Assembly (NCBI RefSeq): GCF_016714285.1
Contig: NZ_JADJNN010000002.1
Coordinates: forward strand, 519,001 to 583,000
Length of the DNA stretch: 64,000 nucleotides
Direction of reading: 5' to 3'
Source: Nannocystis sp.
GTDB lineage: Bacteria; Myxococcota_A; Polyangia; Nannocystales; Nannocystaceae
The position numbers were made by a program, and so were the translations under genes. Under the pieces are notes generated by a model. That model saw only the letters and a list, made by a program, of their open reading frames with translations, was not told where the DNA came from and did no database searches. This document shows, in pieces, positions 17,729 through 27,474 of this stretch (the first letter of the stretch is position 1; each line of letters opens with the position of its first letter).

Positions 17729-17910
17729 TGGGAGCTCGTTTCTGGCTGGTGGCGCCGTCGCAGCGAGGTGCTGCGGTCCACGTAGGTAGCACGGGCCCAC
17801 GCGCGAAGGCGCCTGCCCTCGCGGAGGCCCGCGAGGTGGTTCGCGGTGCGATATGGCCCTTGGGACAGCTTCGCTCGCGACGATCAGCTGGGCGTCTCGG
17901 GGACGATGTT

Positions 17911-18426
17911 CTAGCGGGGTCGGGCGGAGTTGCGTGCGCGCAGGGCTGCGCCTGTAAATTCTTCGCGTGGACGGATCTCCAGCTCGCCGCTGTCGCGGCG
18001 GGCGAGCAGCGACCACTTGGCCTGGTAGTAGCGGCTCACCTCGTCCCAGTGCTCGAGGCTGCGGAAGCCGGCGGCGACGACCGCGTGCAGGCGGCCCTTG
18101 CCGTCGCGCTGGCCGTCCTCGATGCGCACCTGGCGGGCCCAGAAGGTCGCGGGGTCGCGGATGTCGAGGCCGGCGAGGTCGATGGTCTCGGCCTCGCAGC
18201 GGGCGATGAGCACCTGGAGGTCGGCCCACTCGTCCTCGATGTTGAGCTGGCCGTCGCGGGTCGCGTCGTTGTTGCCGTCGCTGGCGACCTCGTCGTCGTC
18301 ATCATCGTCGTCGCCGGCCTGGGCGGCCAGCGCCGGGTGGGCACCTGTCCCGAGAGACAGCACGGGCTCTCGCGAGAGCCCCAGCAAGCGTCGGAAGAAG
18401 TCGATGATGGCGCGGAAGAAGCCCAT
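17911..18426 (-). CDS. Uncharacterised acidic protein
   Basis: 171 residues from ATG at 18426. The N-terminus is amphipathic (MGFFRAIIDFFRRLLGL) and could touch the membrane. An Asp run (seven D plus E) follows at ~39-46. The C-terminal ~110 residues look like a compact folded domain (WADLQVLIARCEAETIDL, PATFWARQVRIEDGQRDG, FRSLEHWDEVSRYYQAKW). I do not recognise the family. Two palindromes lie back to back in its 5' coding part (18345-18360 and 18364-18381). Confidence 0.65.
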   Translation of the reverse strand: MGFFRAIIDFFRRLLGLSREPVLSLGTGAHPALAAQAGDDDDDDDEVASDGNNDATRDGQLNIEDEWADLQVLIARCEAETIDLAGLDIRDPATFWARQVRIEDGQRDGKGRLHAVVAAGFRSLEHWDEVSRYYQAKWSLLARRDSGELEIRPREEFTGAALRARNSARPR

Positions 18427-18546
18427 GCGGACGCGGGAGGCTGACTATACAAAAACCGCGGCGGCTTCGTGCCGCTCTGGTGGTGGTTCTCCGGCCCGAC
18501 GACGACCCAGACGACCTGGCGGACGGGCGGCGGGCGAAAAGGCCCG

Positions 18547-20265
18547 TCAGAGCTCGGAGACCAGCTTGGGGAAGCGCTGGAGGATCTTGCCGGCGTACTT
18601 GCCGTTGGGGTAGCGGCGCAGGTACTCGCGGCCGCGGTCGATCGCGGCGTGGATGTCACCGTCCTCGATGCCGGCCAGCCACAGTCGGTAGCGCGCCAGC
18701 TCGGCCTCAGGGTGGGTGGGGGCTCGCTCGAGGAAGCGCTCGAAGGCCAGCGTGGCCGCCGTGTAGTCGTTGGCGAAGTCCATGCGCAGGATGCCGACCA
18801 GCAGGTGGCCCTCGACGAGGTCGTCGTCGTCGCCGTGTTCGGCCATGAAGCGGGTCAGGCAGCGGGCCGAGAGGTAGCGGGTCTGGGCCGACTGGTAGAG
18901 GTTCTTGCAGCGCTCGAGCGCGGCGCGGCCGGCCTCGCGTCGGGCCTCGTGGGTGTCGCGGACGAGCTTGTCGATCAGGGCCTCGCCGTCGTCGGCGTGG
19001 GCCGAAGAGCGGGCGGCGAGCAGGCCAGTGTAGCGGCGTGGGCCCTTGCGATCGGCCTGGAGGGTCCGTTCGCCCGCTCGCTGGGGCTCGGGCGGCGCGG
19101 GGTGGGCGAGGATGTTCTCGAGGCGACGCAGCGGGGCGGCGGCGGGCAGGCCGGGGACGACCCAGCTGGTGGGGATCGTTCCGTCGGCGGCCGAGTGGGC
19201 CATGCCGCTGACGACCTCGCCGGAGCTCGGCATCTCGTCGGACAGCGGCATGGCGACGCGGACGTCGTTGCGGCCGACGTCGGCGTAGGTCGCCCGCGCG
19301 AGCTCGAAGCGGTAGCCGGCCTGCACGTCGGCGACGAAGGCCTGGTCCTCGGGGTTCAGGACCTCGACCTTGCCGCGGAGCACGGCGACGTTGGTGCTGC
19401 CCTCGGCGTCGACCTCGACGGTGAACACGGTGCCGACGACGCGGACCAGCGCCGAGGGGGTGTGGATGTTGAGCACGGGGTCGCCGGCCTGACGCTCGTA
19501 GCGGACGGCGATGTGGCCGCGCTCGAGGGTGAGGTCGAGGGCGCTGGGGCTGGCCTGCGTCCACTCGATCTCGGTGCCCGGCTCGAAGTTGGCGAGGATG
19601 CGCCCGAGCAGGCCGACCTGCAGCGACTGGCCTTGCTCCGCGGGGCGGGTGGGCTCGACCGAGAAGCGGGTGCCGACGGTGAACGTGTCCGTGAGGACAG
19701 GTGGGCCGTCGCCGCGGGCCGAGAGGTAGCCGCGGCCGGCGATGACGCGGCCGTAGTCGACCTGGGCCTGGTGCGGGGCGACGCTGGCGGGCTCGTCGTC
19801 GCTGGTGGCGGCGGTGTCCTGGTCGTTGACGCGGGTGAGTGCGGCCGAGATGCCGCCGAGTGGTGCGTCCTCGAGGACGGGGTCGCCGGGGCGGACGACG
19901 AGGGCGACGGCGAGTGCGGCGGCGGTGGTGGCGAGGGTGACGACGCCGGCGGTGTGGAGGGCGCGGTGGTACCAGGGCAGCGGCCGCTCGGCGGGGACGC
20001 GGCGGAGGATCTCGGCGAACTCGCGGTCGCGGGAGGTGAGGCGCAGCGGGGCCACGCCGGAGGCGGCGGGGTCGGGGCCGCGGTAGACCGCCTCGAGCAG
20101 CTGGTTCATGCGGCGACAGTCGTTGCAGCTGCGCAGGTGGGCCCGGTAGCGATCGGCGGCGACGGGGTGCAGGCGGTCGGCGACGGCGAGCTCGGCGTCC
20201 TCGTGGCACTCGAGGCAGCCGTAGCGCGGGGGCATCTCGCCGGGCATGTCGTCGTGGTGGAGCAT
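18547..20265 (-). CDS. FecR-domain anti-sigma factor with TPR-like C-terminus
   Basis: 572 residues. A zf-HC2-type anti-sigma zinc finger at the N-terminus (Cys20, His43, Cys47, Cys50 in CLECHE...HLRSCNDC) is followed by a cytoplasmic part, one membrane helix (~104-126), then a periplasmic FecR domain (~190-340; GTRFSVEP, LERGHIAVRY, VRVVGTVFTVEV, VLRGKVEVLN). The C-terminal ~200 residues are helical-repeat-like (AATLAFERFLERAPTHPEAELARYRLW). Starts 12 bp after the ECF sigma gene, so the pair is an operon and this protein most likely sequesters that sigma factor and senses an envelope signal. Confidence 0.9.
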   Translation of the reverse strand: MLHHDDMPGEMPPRYGCLECHEDAELAVADRLHPVAADRYRAHLRSCNDCRRMNQLLEAVYRGPDPAASGVAPLRLTSRDREFAEILRRVPAERPLPWYHRALHTAGVVTLATTAAALAVALVVRPGDPVLEDAPLGGISAALTRVNDQDTAATSDDEPASVAPHQAQVDYGRVIAGRGYLSARGDGPPVLTDTFTVGTRFSVEPTRPAEQGQSLQVGLLGRILANFEPGTEIEWTQASPSALDLTLERGHIAVRYERQAGDPVLNIHTPSALVRVVGTVFTVEVDAEGSTNVAVLRGKVEVLNPEDQAFVADVQAGYRFELARATYADVGRNDVRVAMPLSDEMPSSGEVVSGMAHSAADGTIPTSWVVPGLPAAAPLRRLENILAHPAPPEPQRAGERTLQADRKGPRRYTGLLAARSSAHADDGEALIDKLVRDTHEARREAGRAALERCKNLYQSAQTRYLSARCLTRFMAEHGDDDDLVEGHLLVGILRMDFANDYTAATLAFERFLERAPTHPEAELARYRLWLAGIEDGDIHAAIDRGREYLRRYPNGKYAGKILQRFPKLVSEL

Positions 20266-20277
20266 CGAGTCAGGGGG

Positions 20278-20880
20278 TCAGGTGGCGGCGACGAGCTCGA
20301 GCAGGCGCTTGCGTGCGCGGGTGAGGCGGTCGCCGATGGTGGAGAGCGGCTTGTCGAGGATCTGGCTGATCTCCTGCAGGGTGAGGCCCTCGTAGTGATA
20401 GAAGACGAAGACCTCGCGGAGGTCGGGGGCGAGGTGTTGCAGCAGGCGGGTGGCCTCGTCGCGCACGTCGGCGTGGCTGGACTGCGGGCCGCGGCCGCCG
20501 ACCCACCACTGGAAGGCCGCCTTGACGCGGTTGCGGCGGAAGCGGTGGCGCAGCAGGTTGTGGGTGGTGTTGGTGGTGATGCGATAAAGCCAGGTGCTGA
20601 GGGTCGAGCCGCCCTTGAAGGTGGCGAGGGCCGCGAAGGCGCGGGCGAAGATCGTTTGGACGAGGTCGTCGATCTCCGAGTCGGGGCCGAGCAGGCGGTA
20701 GAGGTGGCCGCGGACCTGGGCCTGGTGGGTGTCGTAGAAGTGACGCAGGGCGCGGGCGTTGCCGGCGCGGGCCTGGGCCAGGAGGATCTGCTCCTCGGCG
20801 CTGAGGTAGTCGACGTGCGCGGCCTCTGGGCTCGCCGCGGGGGCGATGAGCTCGTCGAAGACCTGGACTGCTCCGGTCAT
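20278..20880 (-). CDS. ECF-family RNA polymerase sigma factor
   Basis: 200 residues from ATG at 20880 (an upstream in-frame start at 21000 is less likely). Region 2: ALRHFYDTHQAQVRGHLYRLL, DSEIDDLVQTIFARAFAAL, STLSTWLYRITTNTTHN. Region 4: LAPDLREVFVFYHYEGLTLQEISQIL with helix-turn-helix STIGDRLTRARKRL. Directs transcription of an unknown regulon, very likely under control of the FecR-type anti-sigma encoded 12 bp downstream. The promoter faces a divergent unknown gene. Confidence 0.93.
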   Translation of the reverse strand: MTGAVQVFDELIAPAASPEAAHVDYLSAEEQILLAQARAGNARALRHFYDTHQAQVRGHLYRLLGPDSEIDDLVQTIFARAFAALATFKGGSTLSTWLYRITTNTTHNLLRHRFRRNRVKAAFQWWVGGRGPQSSHADVRDEATRLLQHLAPDLREVFVFYHYEGLTLQEISQILDKPLSTIGDRLTRARKRLLELVAAT

Positions 20881-21001
20881 GCCGCGATTTGGCGGGCGTT
20901 CCACCGTGTTCGTCAACCTTTCTGCGTGGCCTCGGGTCGACCCGAGTCGGACCAGCATACCGATCTCTGCGCCGCTGGCGAGGGTTACACTCACCTTCAT
21001 C

Positions 21002-21583
21002 GTGACCCTCGATGCCTGGCAGACCGCCTACACGCGGTGGCCGCTGGCCCGAAGCGCCTGCGCGGCCATGGCCGAGAAGTACGCCGCGGTCGCGGCGCTG
21101 GTCGCCTTGCCGGAGGGGGCTGTACAGGACGCGGCGCTGCGGGAGGCGGCCCGGCGCTGGCCTGGCTCGTTGCGGGAGGCGCAGCTCGCCGGGCCCGAAC
21201 GCTGCGGCGAGCGGCGGGTCGGGGCCGAGGCCGGGGCTTGTGAGCCCGAGCGGGCGCGGGGGGTCTGGCTGGTGGAGCTGCCGGCGCTGCCGCTGTGGGC
21301 CGACCTGCATCTCTTGTTGGCGGATCAGCTGCGATGGCGAGGGGCCGGTGGGGTCGGTGGGGTCGAGGGTTTTGTGGGTCAGCTCGCCGGGGAGGCGGCT
21401 GTGCGCTGGCCGACGGCGGGTCTGCTGGTCGAGGTCGCGGGGCCGCAGGTGCGGCCGCGGCAGGCGTATCGCTGGCTGGCGGCCCGCGCCGGGCTGACGC
21501 TGGTGGCGCTGAACCGGGCGCTGTTTGGCCGTCCGGGGCCCTGGGATCGCAGGCCTGGCGATGACCCGCCGGGGAGTGCTTGA
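21002..21583 (+). CDS. Uncharacterised protein
   Basis: 193 residues from GTG at 21002 (TLDAWQTAYTRWPLARSACAA). Soluble, Ala/Arg/Trp-rich, with no signal peptide. Segments such as EKYAAVAALVALP, RWPGSLREAQLAGPERC, LPLWADLHLLLADQL and ARAGLTLVALNRALFG look like a real folded protein. Codon use has the expected third-position GC bias. Family not recognised. Divergent from the ECF sigma gene and just upstream of the HU-type gene. Confidence 0.65.
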   Translation: MTLDAWQTAYTRWPLARSACAAMAEKYAAVAALVALPEGAVQDAALREAARRWPGSLREAQLAGPERCGERRVGAEAGACEPERARGVWLVELPALPLWADLHLLLADQLRWRGAGGVGGVEGFVGQLAGEAAVRWPTAGLLVEVAGPQVRPRQAYRWLAARAGLTLVALNRALFGRPGPWDRRPGDDPPGSA

Positions 21584-21609
21584 TATCCCTGGATTTTTTG
21601 GCCTACCAT
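21580..21609 (+). promoter_or_regulatory. Possible sigma-70-type promoter of the HU gene
   Basis: TTGATA (21580-21585), an 18-bp spacer with a T6 run, and TACCAT (21604-21609) stand out in GC-rich surroundings, 22 bp before the GTG start of the HU-type gene. By sequence only. Confidence 0.4.
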
Positions 21610-21631
21610 CCGAGGGCCCCCGGAGCCTCTC

Positions 21632-22054
21632 GTGACCAAATCCGAACTCATCGAACGTGTGGCCGATTCGGCGAAGTTGACCAAGGGCCGGGCGGAGCTG
21701 GTGGTCACCACCATCTTCGACGCGATGGTCGACGCGCTGCGACGCGGTGATGGCATCGAGATCCGCGGCTTCGGGAGCTTCACGGTCCGGCAGTACAAGA
21801 GCTACGAGGGTCGCAACCCGCGGACCGGCGACGCAGTGCATGTCGCGCCCAAGCGCCTGCCGTTCTTCAAGGTCGGCAAGGAGCTGAGGGCGCGCGTCAA
21901 CGCGGCGATCGCCGCGGCCGAGATCGCCCAGGCCGCCGCTGATGCGCCGGCCCGTCGTGTGAGCCCGGCGGATCGAGCCGCCGCGCCGGCCCCGGCGCCA
22001 AGGCCCCGCGCCGCGCGGGCGCGCGATGAGAATCTGTCCGAGGACAGCATCTGA
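21632..22054 (+). CDS. HU/IHF-family DNA-binding protein with Ala/Pro/Arg tail
   Basis: 140 residues from GTG at 21632. The first ~92 residues are a standard HU/IHF fold closest to the IHF-beta style start (MTKSELIERVADSAKL), with GDGIEIRGFGSFTVRQYKSY and the DNA-binding arm GRNPRTGDAVHVAPKRLPFFK, including the intercalating NP. The last ~45 residues are a basic Ala/Pro/Arg tail, not seen in E. coli HU but common in high-GC bacteria, which may bind DNA further. The final codons contain a perfect CTGTCCGAGGACAG palindrome (22034-22047). Confidence 0.92.
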   Translation: MTKSELIERVADSAKLTKGRAELVVTTIFDAMVDALRRGDGIEIRGFGSFTVRQYKSYEGRNPRTGDAVHVAPKRLPFFKVGKELRARVNAAIAAAEIAQAAADAPARRVSPADRAAAPAPAPRPRAARARDENLSEDSI

Positions 22055-22100
22055 GCGGCCTCTGAGGGGGCCTGGAGCGGCTGGCCTTCGGGGCAAGTGG

Positions 22101-22220
22101 CCTGTCTCGTGGGACAGGTTAGTAGGGGTGGCCTTCGGGACAGGTTGATGGAGCTGGTCTTTGGGGCAGGTGGGTCTGCCTCGTGGGACAGGTTGATGGA
22201 GCTGGTCTTTGGGGCAGGTG
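22101..22220. repeat. Palindrome plus 48-bp-spaced tandem repeat between HU and PEP genes
   Basis: CCTGTC-N6-GACAGG at 22101-22118 is followed by two copies of a 36-bp block (gggacaggttgatggagctg...) at 22137-22172 and 22185-22220. Each copy begins with the right arm of the dispersed palindrome. The repeats fill most of the gap between the two convergent genes. Confidence 0.8.
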
Positions 22221-22223
22221 GAG

Positions 22224-24356
22224 TCAGCTCGGACGGACGCGGAGCCGGCCGGTGCGGGTGTCGAGGCGGACCCAGGTGCCGGTCGGGACGGTGGTGCAGC
22301 CGCGGCAGCCGATCAGGGCGGACAGGCCGAGCTCGCGGGCCATGAGCGCGGCGTGGCTCATCGCGCCGCCGTGCTCGCAGCAGACGGCGCGGACGCCGAG
22401 GGCGCGCAGGACGACCGCGGCCTGGGCGGTGAGGGCGGGGATCGCCAACACGGCGCCGGGTGGAGGGGGCTCGGCGAGCAGCGCGGCGAGGTCGCGGCGC
22501 TGGGTCAGCGGGCCCTCGACGACCGGGCCGATCGCCACGCCGTGGAGGAGGTCGTCGCTGCGGCCTGGCACGGGCAGGCCGGCGAAGAGCTGCAGCGGGG
22601 GGAACAGGCGGGCGCGGGCGCGGTGCTCGGCGCGGCGCGGCGCGAGCTCGGGCGATGCGCCGCGCAGAACGGCCTGGAGCGTGTCGGGTGGGAGCAGGAA
22701 GATGTCGTCGTCGGCGATGTCGAGGGCAGCGGCGGCGCGGAGGTAGCAGCGGCGCAGCGGGGCCAGGCCGAGCGCGAAGAGGTGGTCGTCGAGCTCGCCG
22801 ATGAGGGTTGCGAGGGCGAGCTCGTCGGTGGGGCTGGTGGGCAGGTCGCGGAGTTCGGCGAGGGCTGTCCCATGGGACAGGTCGAGCAAGGTCGGGCTGG
22901 CGATGTCCCAGGTGGCGGGGAGGACGTCGAGGTGGGCGACGCGGGCGTCGAGGCAGAGCGGGTGGTCGGTGCGCGCGACGAGGGAGCTCGGGCGGGCGGG
23001 CAGGGCGGCGTGGCGCTCGAGGACGTCGCGCAGGAGCTCGCAGGCGTGGTCGACGAGGGTGGCGAGGGCGGGGCGGTCGGCGGATCGGAGCTGGTGCTCG
23101 AGGGCGGTGAGGGCGGCGCGGGCCTCCGGGATGTGGCGGGTGCGGAGCTCGTGGAGGGCGCGGCGCAGGGCGGCGGGGTCGGATACACGGTCTGCGCGGG
23201 TGAGCTGGTCGGGTTCGTACAACCAGCCGGCGATGACGCGGGCTCGCACCAGGGCGGGCCGCTCACGCGCGAGGCGGCGGACGAGGCCCGCGTGGGCCGG
23301 CGAGAGTGCGGCGGGGTTGTGCTCGCCGTCGAGGCGCCACAGGCCGGGCAAGGGGAGCGGCTGGTTCGCGTCCTCGTCGGTGCTTGGCGGGTCGTTGCGG
23401 TGCTCCCCGATGCTGGCCGGGTCACGGTCGGGTGTGGAGGTAGGGGTGCTTGGCGGGTCGTCGCGGTGCTTCCCGAGGTCGGGCGGGTCGCGGTCGGGTG
23501 TGGAGGTAGGGGCAGGCGGTGTGGAGGCGGTGAGCGGCGGGTCGTCGAGGCTGTGGAGGTCGTGGCGTGCGGCGGCGGCGAAGGCGGGCCAGCCGGGGTG
23601 CAGCGGCCGGGTGAGGGGGCGGGCCTGGACGAGCCAGACGCGCTCGTCGTGGTCGGCGACGAGCTCGAGGTCGAGGCCGTGCGGGGCGTGTGGGAGGGCG
23701 GCGGTGACCTGGTCGCAGAGGGCGTCGATGGCGGTGCGCAGCGCGGCGGGGAACAGCGCGAGCGGGCCGGCGAGGGTTGGGGTGAGTCCGGCGGCGAGGG
23801 GTTCGTGGTCGCTGGTGGTGGAGCTGTCGCGGCGGTGGAGCTCGAGGTGGCGGAGCTGGGTCTGGGCGACGACGGCGAGCCAGGGACCGACGACCTCGCG
23901 CTGGACCAGGACCTGGGCGCGGGGCGGGGCGGGGAAGTAGGCGGTGAGCCAGGGGTCGCGGAGGGCGTCGGCGATGTGGCGGAGGGCGTCGCGCACGGCG
24001 TCGCGGTCGTGGCAGTCGGCGATCGAGCTGCCGAGGCCTGCGCCGGCGTGCTCGGGGCCGTCCTCGTCGAGCAGGGCGGCGCGGACGATGACCGGGCCGG
24101 TCTGTAATAAGGATTCGATGCGGGTCCAGGTGGCGGAGTCCGGTTCGTCGGGGCTGGCGAGTGCGACGCCCTCGGGGACCGGTAAGCCGGCGGCGGCCAG
24201 GCGGACGAGCGTGGCGATCTTCGGGGCCAGCTCCGCGGTTCGCACGAGCGTGGCGATCTTCGGGGCCAGCTCCGCGGCTCGCGTGGCGATCTTCGGGGCC
24301 AGCTCCGCGGTTCGCACGGGCGCACTGTAACAGGCGGCGTGGTAGACGAGGCGCAT
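22224..24356 (-). CDS. PEP-utilising enzyme / pyruvate phosphate dikinase-like protein
   Basis: 710 residues. The ATP-binding part starts with LAAAGLPVPEGVAL (family: L..aGlpvP.Gf) and ends with the hallmark DERVWLVQARPLT (~265-280). The C-terminal phosphohistidine domain has CCEHGGAMSHAALMAREL with the likely catalytic His668 and a VPTGTWVRLDTRTG end. No PEP/pyruvate TIM barrel is present, so the layout resembles rifampicin-phosphotransferase-like or orphan two-domain members; the substrate is unknown. Between them are a Pro/Asp-rich linker with a duplicated STPDRDP segment and a helical part. The N-terminus carries a triplicated AELAPKIAT segment. The ATG overlaps the divergent neighbour's ATG. 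Confidence 0.82.
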   Translation of the reverse strand: MRLVYHAACYSAPVRTAELAPKIATRAAELAPKIATLVRTAELAPKIATLVRLAAAGLPVPEGVALASPDEPDSATWTRIESLLQTGPVIVRAALLDEDGPEHAGAGLGSSIADCHDRDAVRDALRHIADALRDPWLTAYFPAPPRAQVLVQREVVGPWLAVVAQTQLRHLELHRRDSSTTSDHEPLAAGLTPTLAGPLALFPAALRTAIDALCDQVTAALPHAPHGLDLELVADHDERVWLVQARPLTRPLHPGWPAFAAAARHDLHSLDDPPLTASTPPAPTSTPDRDPPDLGKHRDDPPSTPTSTPDRDPASIGEHRNDPPSTDEDANQPLPLPGLWRLDGEHNPAALSPAHAGLVRRLARERPALVRARVIAGWLYEPDQLTRADRVSDPAALRRALHELRTRHIPEARAALTALEHQLRSADRPALATLVDHACELLRDVLERHAALPARPSSLVARTDHPLCLDARVAHLDVLPATWDIASPTLLDLSHGTALAELRDLPTSPTDELALATLIGELDDHLFALGLAPLRRCYLRAAAALDIADDDIFLLPPDTLQAVLRGASPELAPRRAEHRARARLFPPLQLFAGLPVPGRSDDLLHGVAIGPVVEGPLTQRRDLAALLAEPPPPGAVLAIPALTAQAAVVLRALGVRAVCCEHGGAMSHAALMARELGLSALIGCRGCTTVPTGTWVRLDTRTGRLRVRPS
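24211..24320. repeat. Three 33-39-bp repeats at the 5' end of the PEP-enzyme gene
   Basis: Units begin with gtggcgatcttcggggccag at 24211, 24250 and 24283. On the - strand they encode three copies of AELAPKIAT. Only the last copy (nearest the core) is needed for the family alignment, so the others are probable insertions by duplication. Confidence 0.85.
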
Positions 24357-24906
24357 GCGCGGCGCGGATCAGCTGCCGGGGCCGGTGCTCGCCGAGTGGC
24401 TGGTGCACAGCTTGCGTGGGCGGAGCACCGGGCTGCTCGTGATGGCCGGGCCGGGGCGCGGCGGGACCGGCGGAGCGCTGCGCGAGCGGGTCGACGCGGC
24501 GGCGCAGCAGCACGGGTGGTTGCGCGTCGAGGTCGGGGTCGATGCTGGGCTGGCAGCGACCTCGACAACGAGCGCATCGGTCGATGCTGGGTTTGCGCGG
24601 GGGAGCCTCGAGGCGCTGGTGGTCGTGACGGTGCTGGGCGACGGGGCGATCGCGGCGGTGGTCGCGGGCGCGTGCGAGGGGCTGCGGGCGGGCGGGCTGG
24701 TGATCGAGCTCGGCCATCCGCCGGTGTTGCGTCCGTGGCAGATGCTGCGCTGGCTGCGACGCACGCGGGTGATGCGGTCGGCGGCGGAGCTGCGGGCGCG
24801 GGCGTGGCTCGGGCTCGGGGTCTATGCGGTCGAACAGTGGGCGCCGATCGACCTGCCGCGGGTGCTGGTGACCTGCGGGCGCTGGCGTGCGATACCGGGG
24901 CCGTGA
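24355..24906 (+). CDS. Uncharacterised protein divergent from the PEP enzyme
   Basis: 183 residues. The first ATG overlaps the ATG of the divergent PEP gene in the shared GCGCATGCGC, so leaderless initiation or a later start (for example ATG near residue 30, MAGPGRGG) is likely. Parts look like a small alpha/beta fold (LEALVVVTVLGDGAIAAVV, LRAGGLVIELG). The last third is Trp/Arg-rich (WQMLRWLRRTRVMRSAAELRARAWLGLGVYAVEQW). It may be a truncated methyltransferase-like protein, but no firm SAM motif is visible. Its stop overlaps the next start (GTGA). Confidence 0.55.
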   Translation: MRGADQLPGPVLAEWLVHSLRGRSTGLLVMAGPGRGGTGGALRERVDAAAQQHGWLRVEVGVDAGLAATSTTSASVDAGFARGSLEALVVVTVLGDGAIAAVVAGACEGLRAGGLVIELGHPPVLRPWQMLRWLRRTRVMRSAAELRARAWLGLGVYAVEQWAPIDLPRVLVTCGRWRAIPGP

Positions 24907-25238
24907 ACGGGCCGATCGGCAAGGATACGCTCTGGGTCGAGGTCAGCGATGAGCGCTTCACCGAGGCGGTGCAGCGCAGCTTCAAGCGGGTGGGTGAGCC
25001 GCGGCGTGTGACCGCGGTCGACCTCGACGGGACCGGGCCGCAAGCGTTGCAGGCGCTCGAGCTGGCCGGCGATGGTTGCGTGGGGCACGGGCCGGCGCAC
25101 GCGTGCGTGGTCGAGGACAGCGGCTCGGGGCTGGTGTGGCTGGTTTATGGTGGGGCGGCGGGGCTGGTGATCGGCGCGGCGGTGTTCGAGGCGTACTTGT
25201 TGGTCGATCGCGAGGCGCTGGTGTTCGCGGAGGAGTGA
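24903..25238 (+). CDS. Uncharacterised small protein
   Basis: 111 residues from GTG at 24903, overlapping the stop of the preceding gene, so the two are probably translated together. An N-terminal soluble part (MNGPIGKDTLWVEVSDERF) is followed by GEPRRVTAVDLDG and a hydrophobic stretch (LVWLVYGGAAGLVIGAAVF, ~75-95) that could be one membrane helix. No family recognised. Confidence 0.55.
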   Translation: MNGPIGKDTLWVEVSDERFTEAVQRSFKRVGEPRRVTAVDLDGTGPQALQALELAGDGCVGHGPAHACVVEDSGSGLVWLVYGGAAGLVIGAAVFEAYLLVDREALVFAEE

Positions 25239-25241
25239 GTC

Positions 25242-26723
<1,482 letters not shown>

Positions 26724-26825
26724 GCGAGCGCGAAGGTATCACGGCGGCCGCGGGCGCCCGGCGACGGGGTCAGCGAGTTGCCACGCGGGCGAAGGTCGGA
26801 GTTGCCACGCGGGCAGCTCGAGCGT

Positions 26826-26864
26826 CACGGAGATCGAGGCGACGCTGGCGACTCGATCTCCGTG
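26826..26864. repeat. 12-bp perfect inverted repeat upstream of glpK
   Basis: CACGGAGATCGA (26826-26837) and TCGATCTCCGTG (26853-26864) pair perfectly around a 15-nt loop. It lies about 100 bp upstream of the glpK start, so it could be an operator or a stem-loop in the glpK leader. Confidence 0.7.
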
Positions 26865-27330
26865 GGACGCGGCGAGGCGCGGGGACAGGGAGGGCGCTCA
26901 TCGAGAACCCGAGGACCAGGGTCAGCTCGCGGCCGGGGCAGTGGAGGTGGGCCGCCTCGGTGGAGATAGACCTGTCACGCGAGCCGTGCTCGGCGAGCGT
27001 GGTGGTCGCGGAGTCCGGCGCGCCGGGGGACGTGCAGGGCGAAGCGGGTGTCGGCGATCGGGTGCCGGTGCGGCAGCGGCATCGCGGTCCGTCGTGCTGG
27101 TGCGGGGTGGTGGGCCATCTCGGCACGATATCCACTGCTCACGGCGCATATTTTTTGGCCGGGCCGGGACCCGCGAGATCTCTCCAGGAGGAGGCCGTCG
27201 TTGCGCGGGGCGGCCGGGGATCGCTCCGGAGGGAATTCATGGCCGGAAGGCCAGGTTGGATCTCGGCCGCGCGTGCTGCCCTGGATTTGCGCCGAGGCCG
27301 CAGGAGGGCCCCAGGGCACAAGAATTCACA

Positions 27331-27474
27331 ATGGTCAACAAACTCATGGATTTAGGCCCTTGTACCCAGGTTCAGGGGGCGGAACGCGCACCACCTCAAT
27401 TCACTACAATGACCTATCAAATCCATATCACTAACACTCACTTACGTATCACTGAGGCGGAGGGCCGTCGTTGA
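27331..27474 (+). CDS. Doubtful 47-codon ORF in the AT-richer island
   Basis: ATG at 27331 opens a frame coding MVNKLMDLGPCTQVQ... to ...ITEAEGRR. No good ribosome site and no recognisable family. Its codon use is unlike the window (many A/T third positions). Reported because it is the only frame covering the low-GC island; it may well be non-coding. Confidence 0.2.
   Translation: MVNKLMDLGPCTQVQGAERAPPQFTTMTYQIHITNTHLRITEAEGRR

Noticed and set aside
18469..21243. A 924-codon + strand open frame
   Set aside because: Antisense to the ECF sigma and FecR anti-sigma genes, whose motifs are intact; no family match in the + frame.
22209..24107. A 632-codon + strand open frame opposite the PEP enzyme
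   Set aside because: Antisense shadow; the - strand has the QARPLT and GGAMSHAALMAREL motifs.
26960..27355. Overlapping 80-130-codon frames upstream of the HTH gene
   Set aside because: Arg/Gly-rich in all frames, no ribosome site or motif; typical of random open frames in GC-rich DNA.
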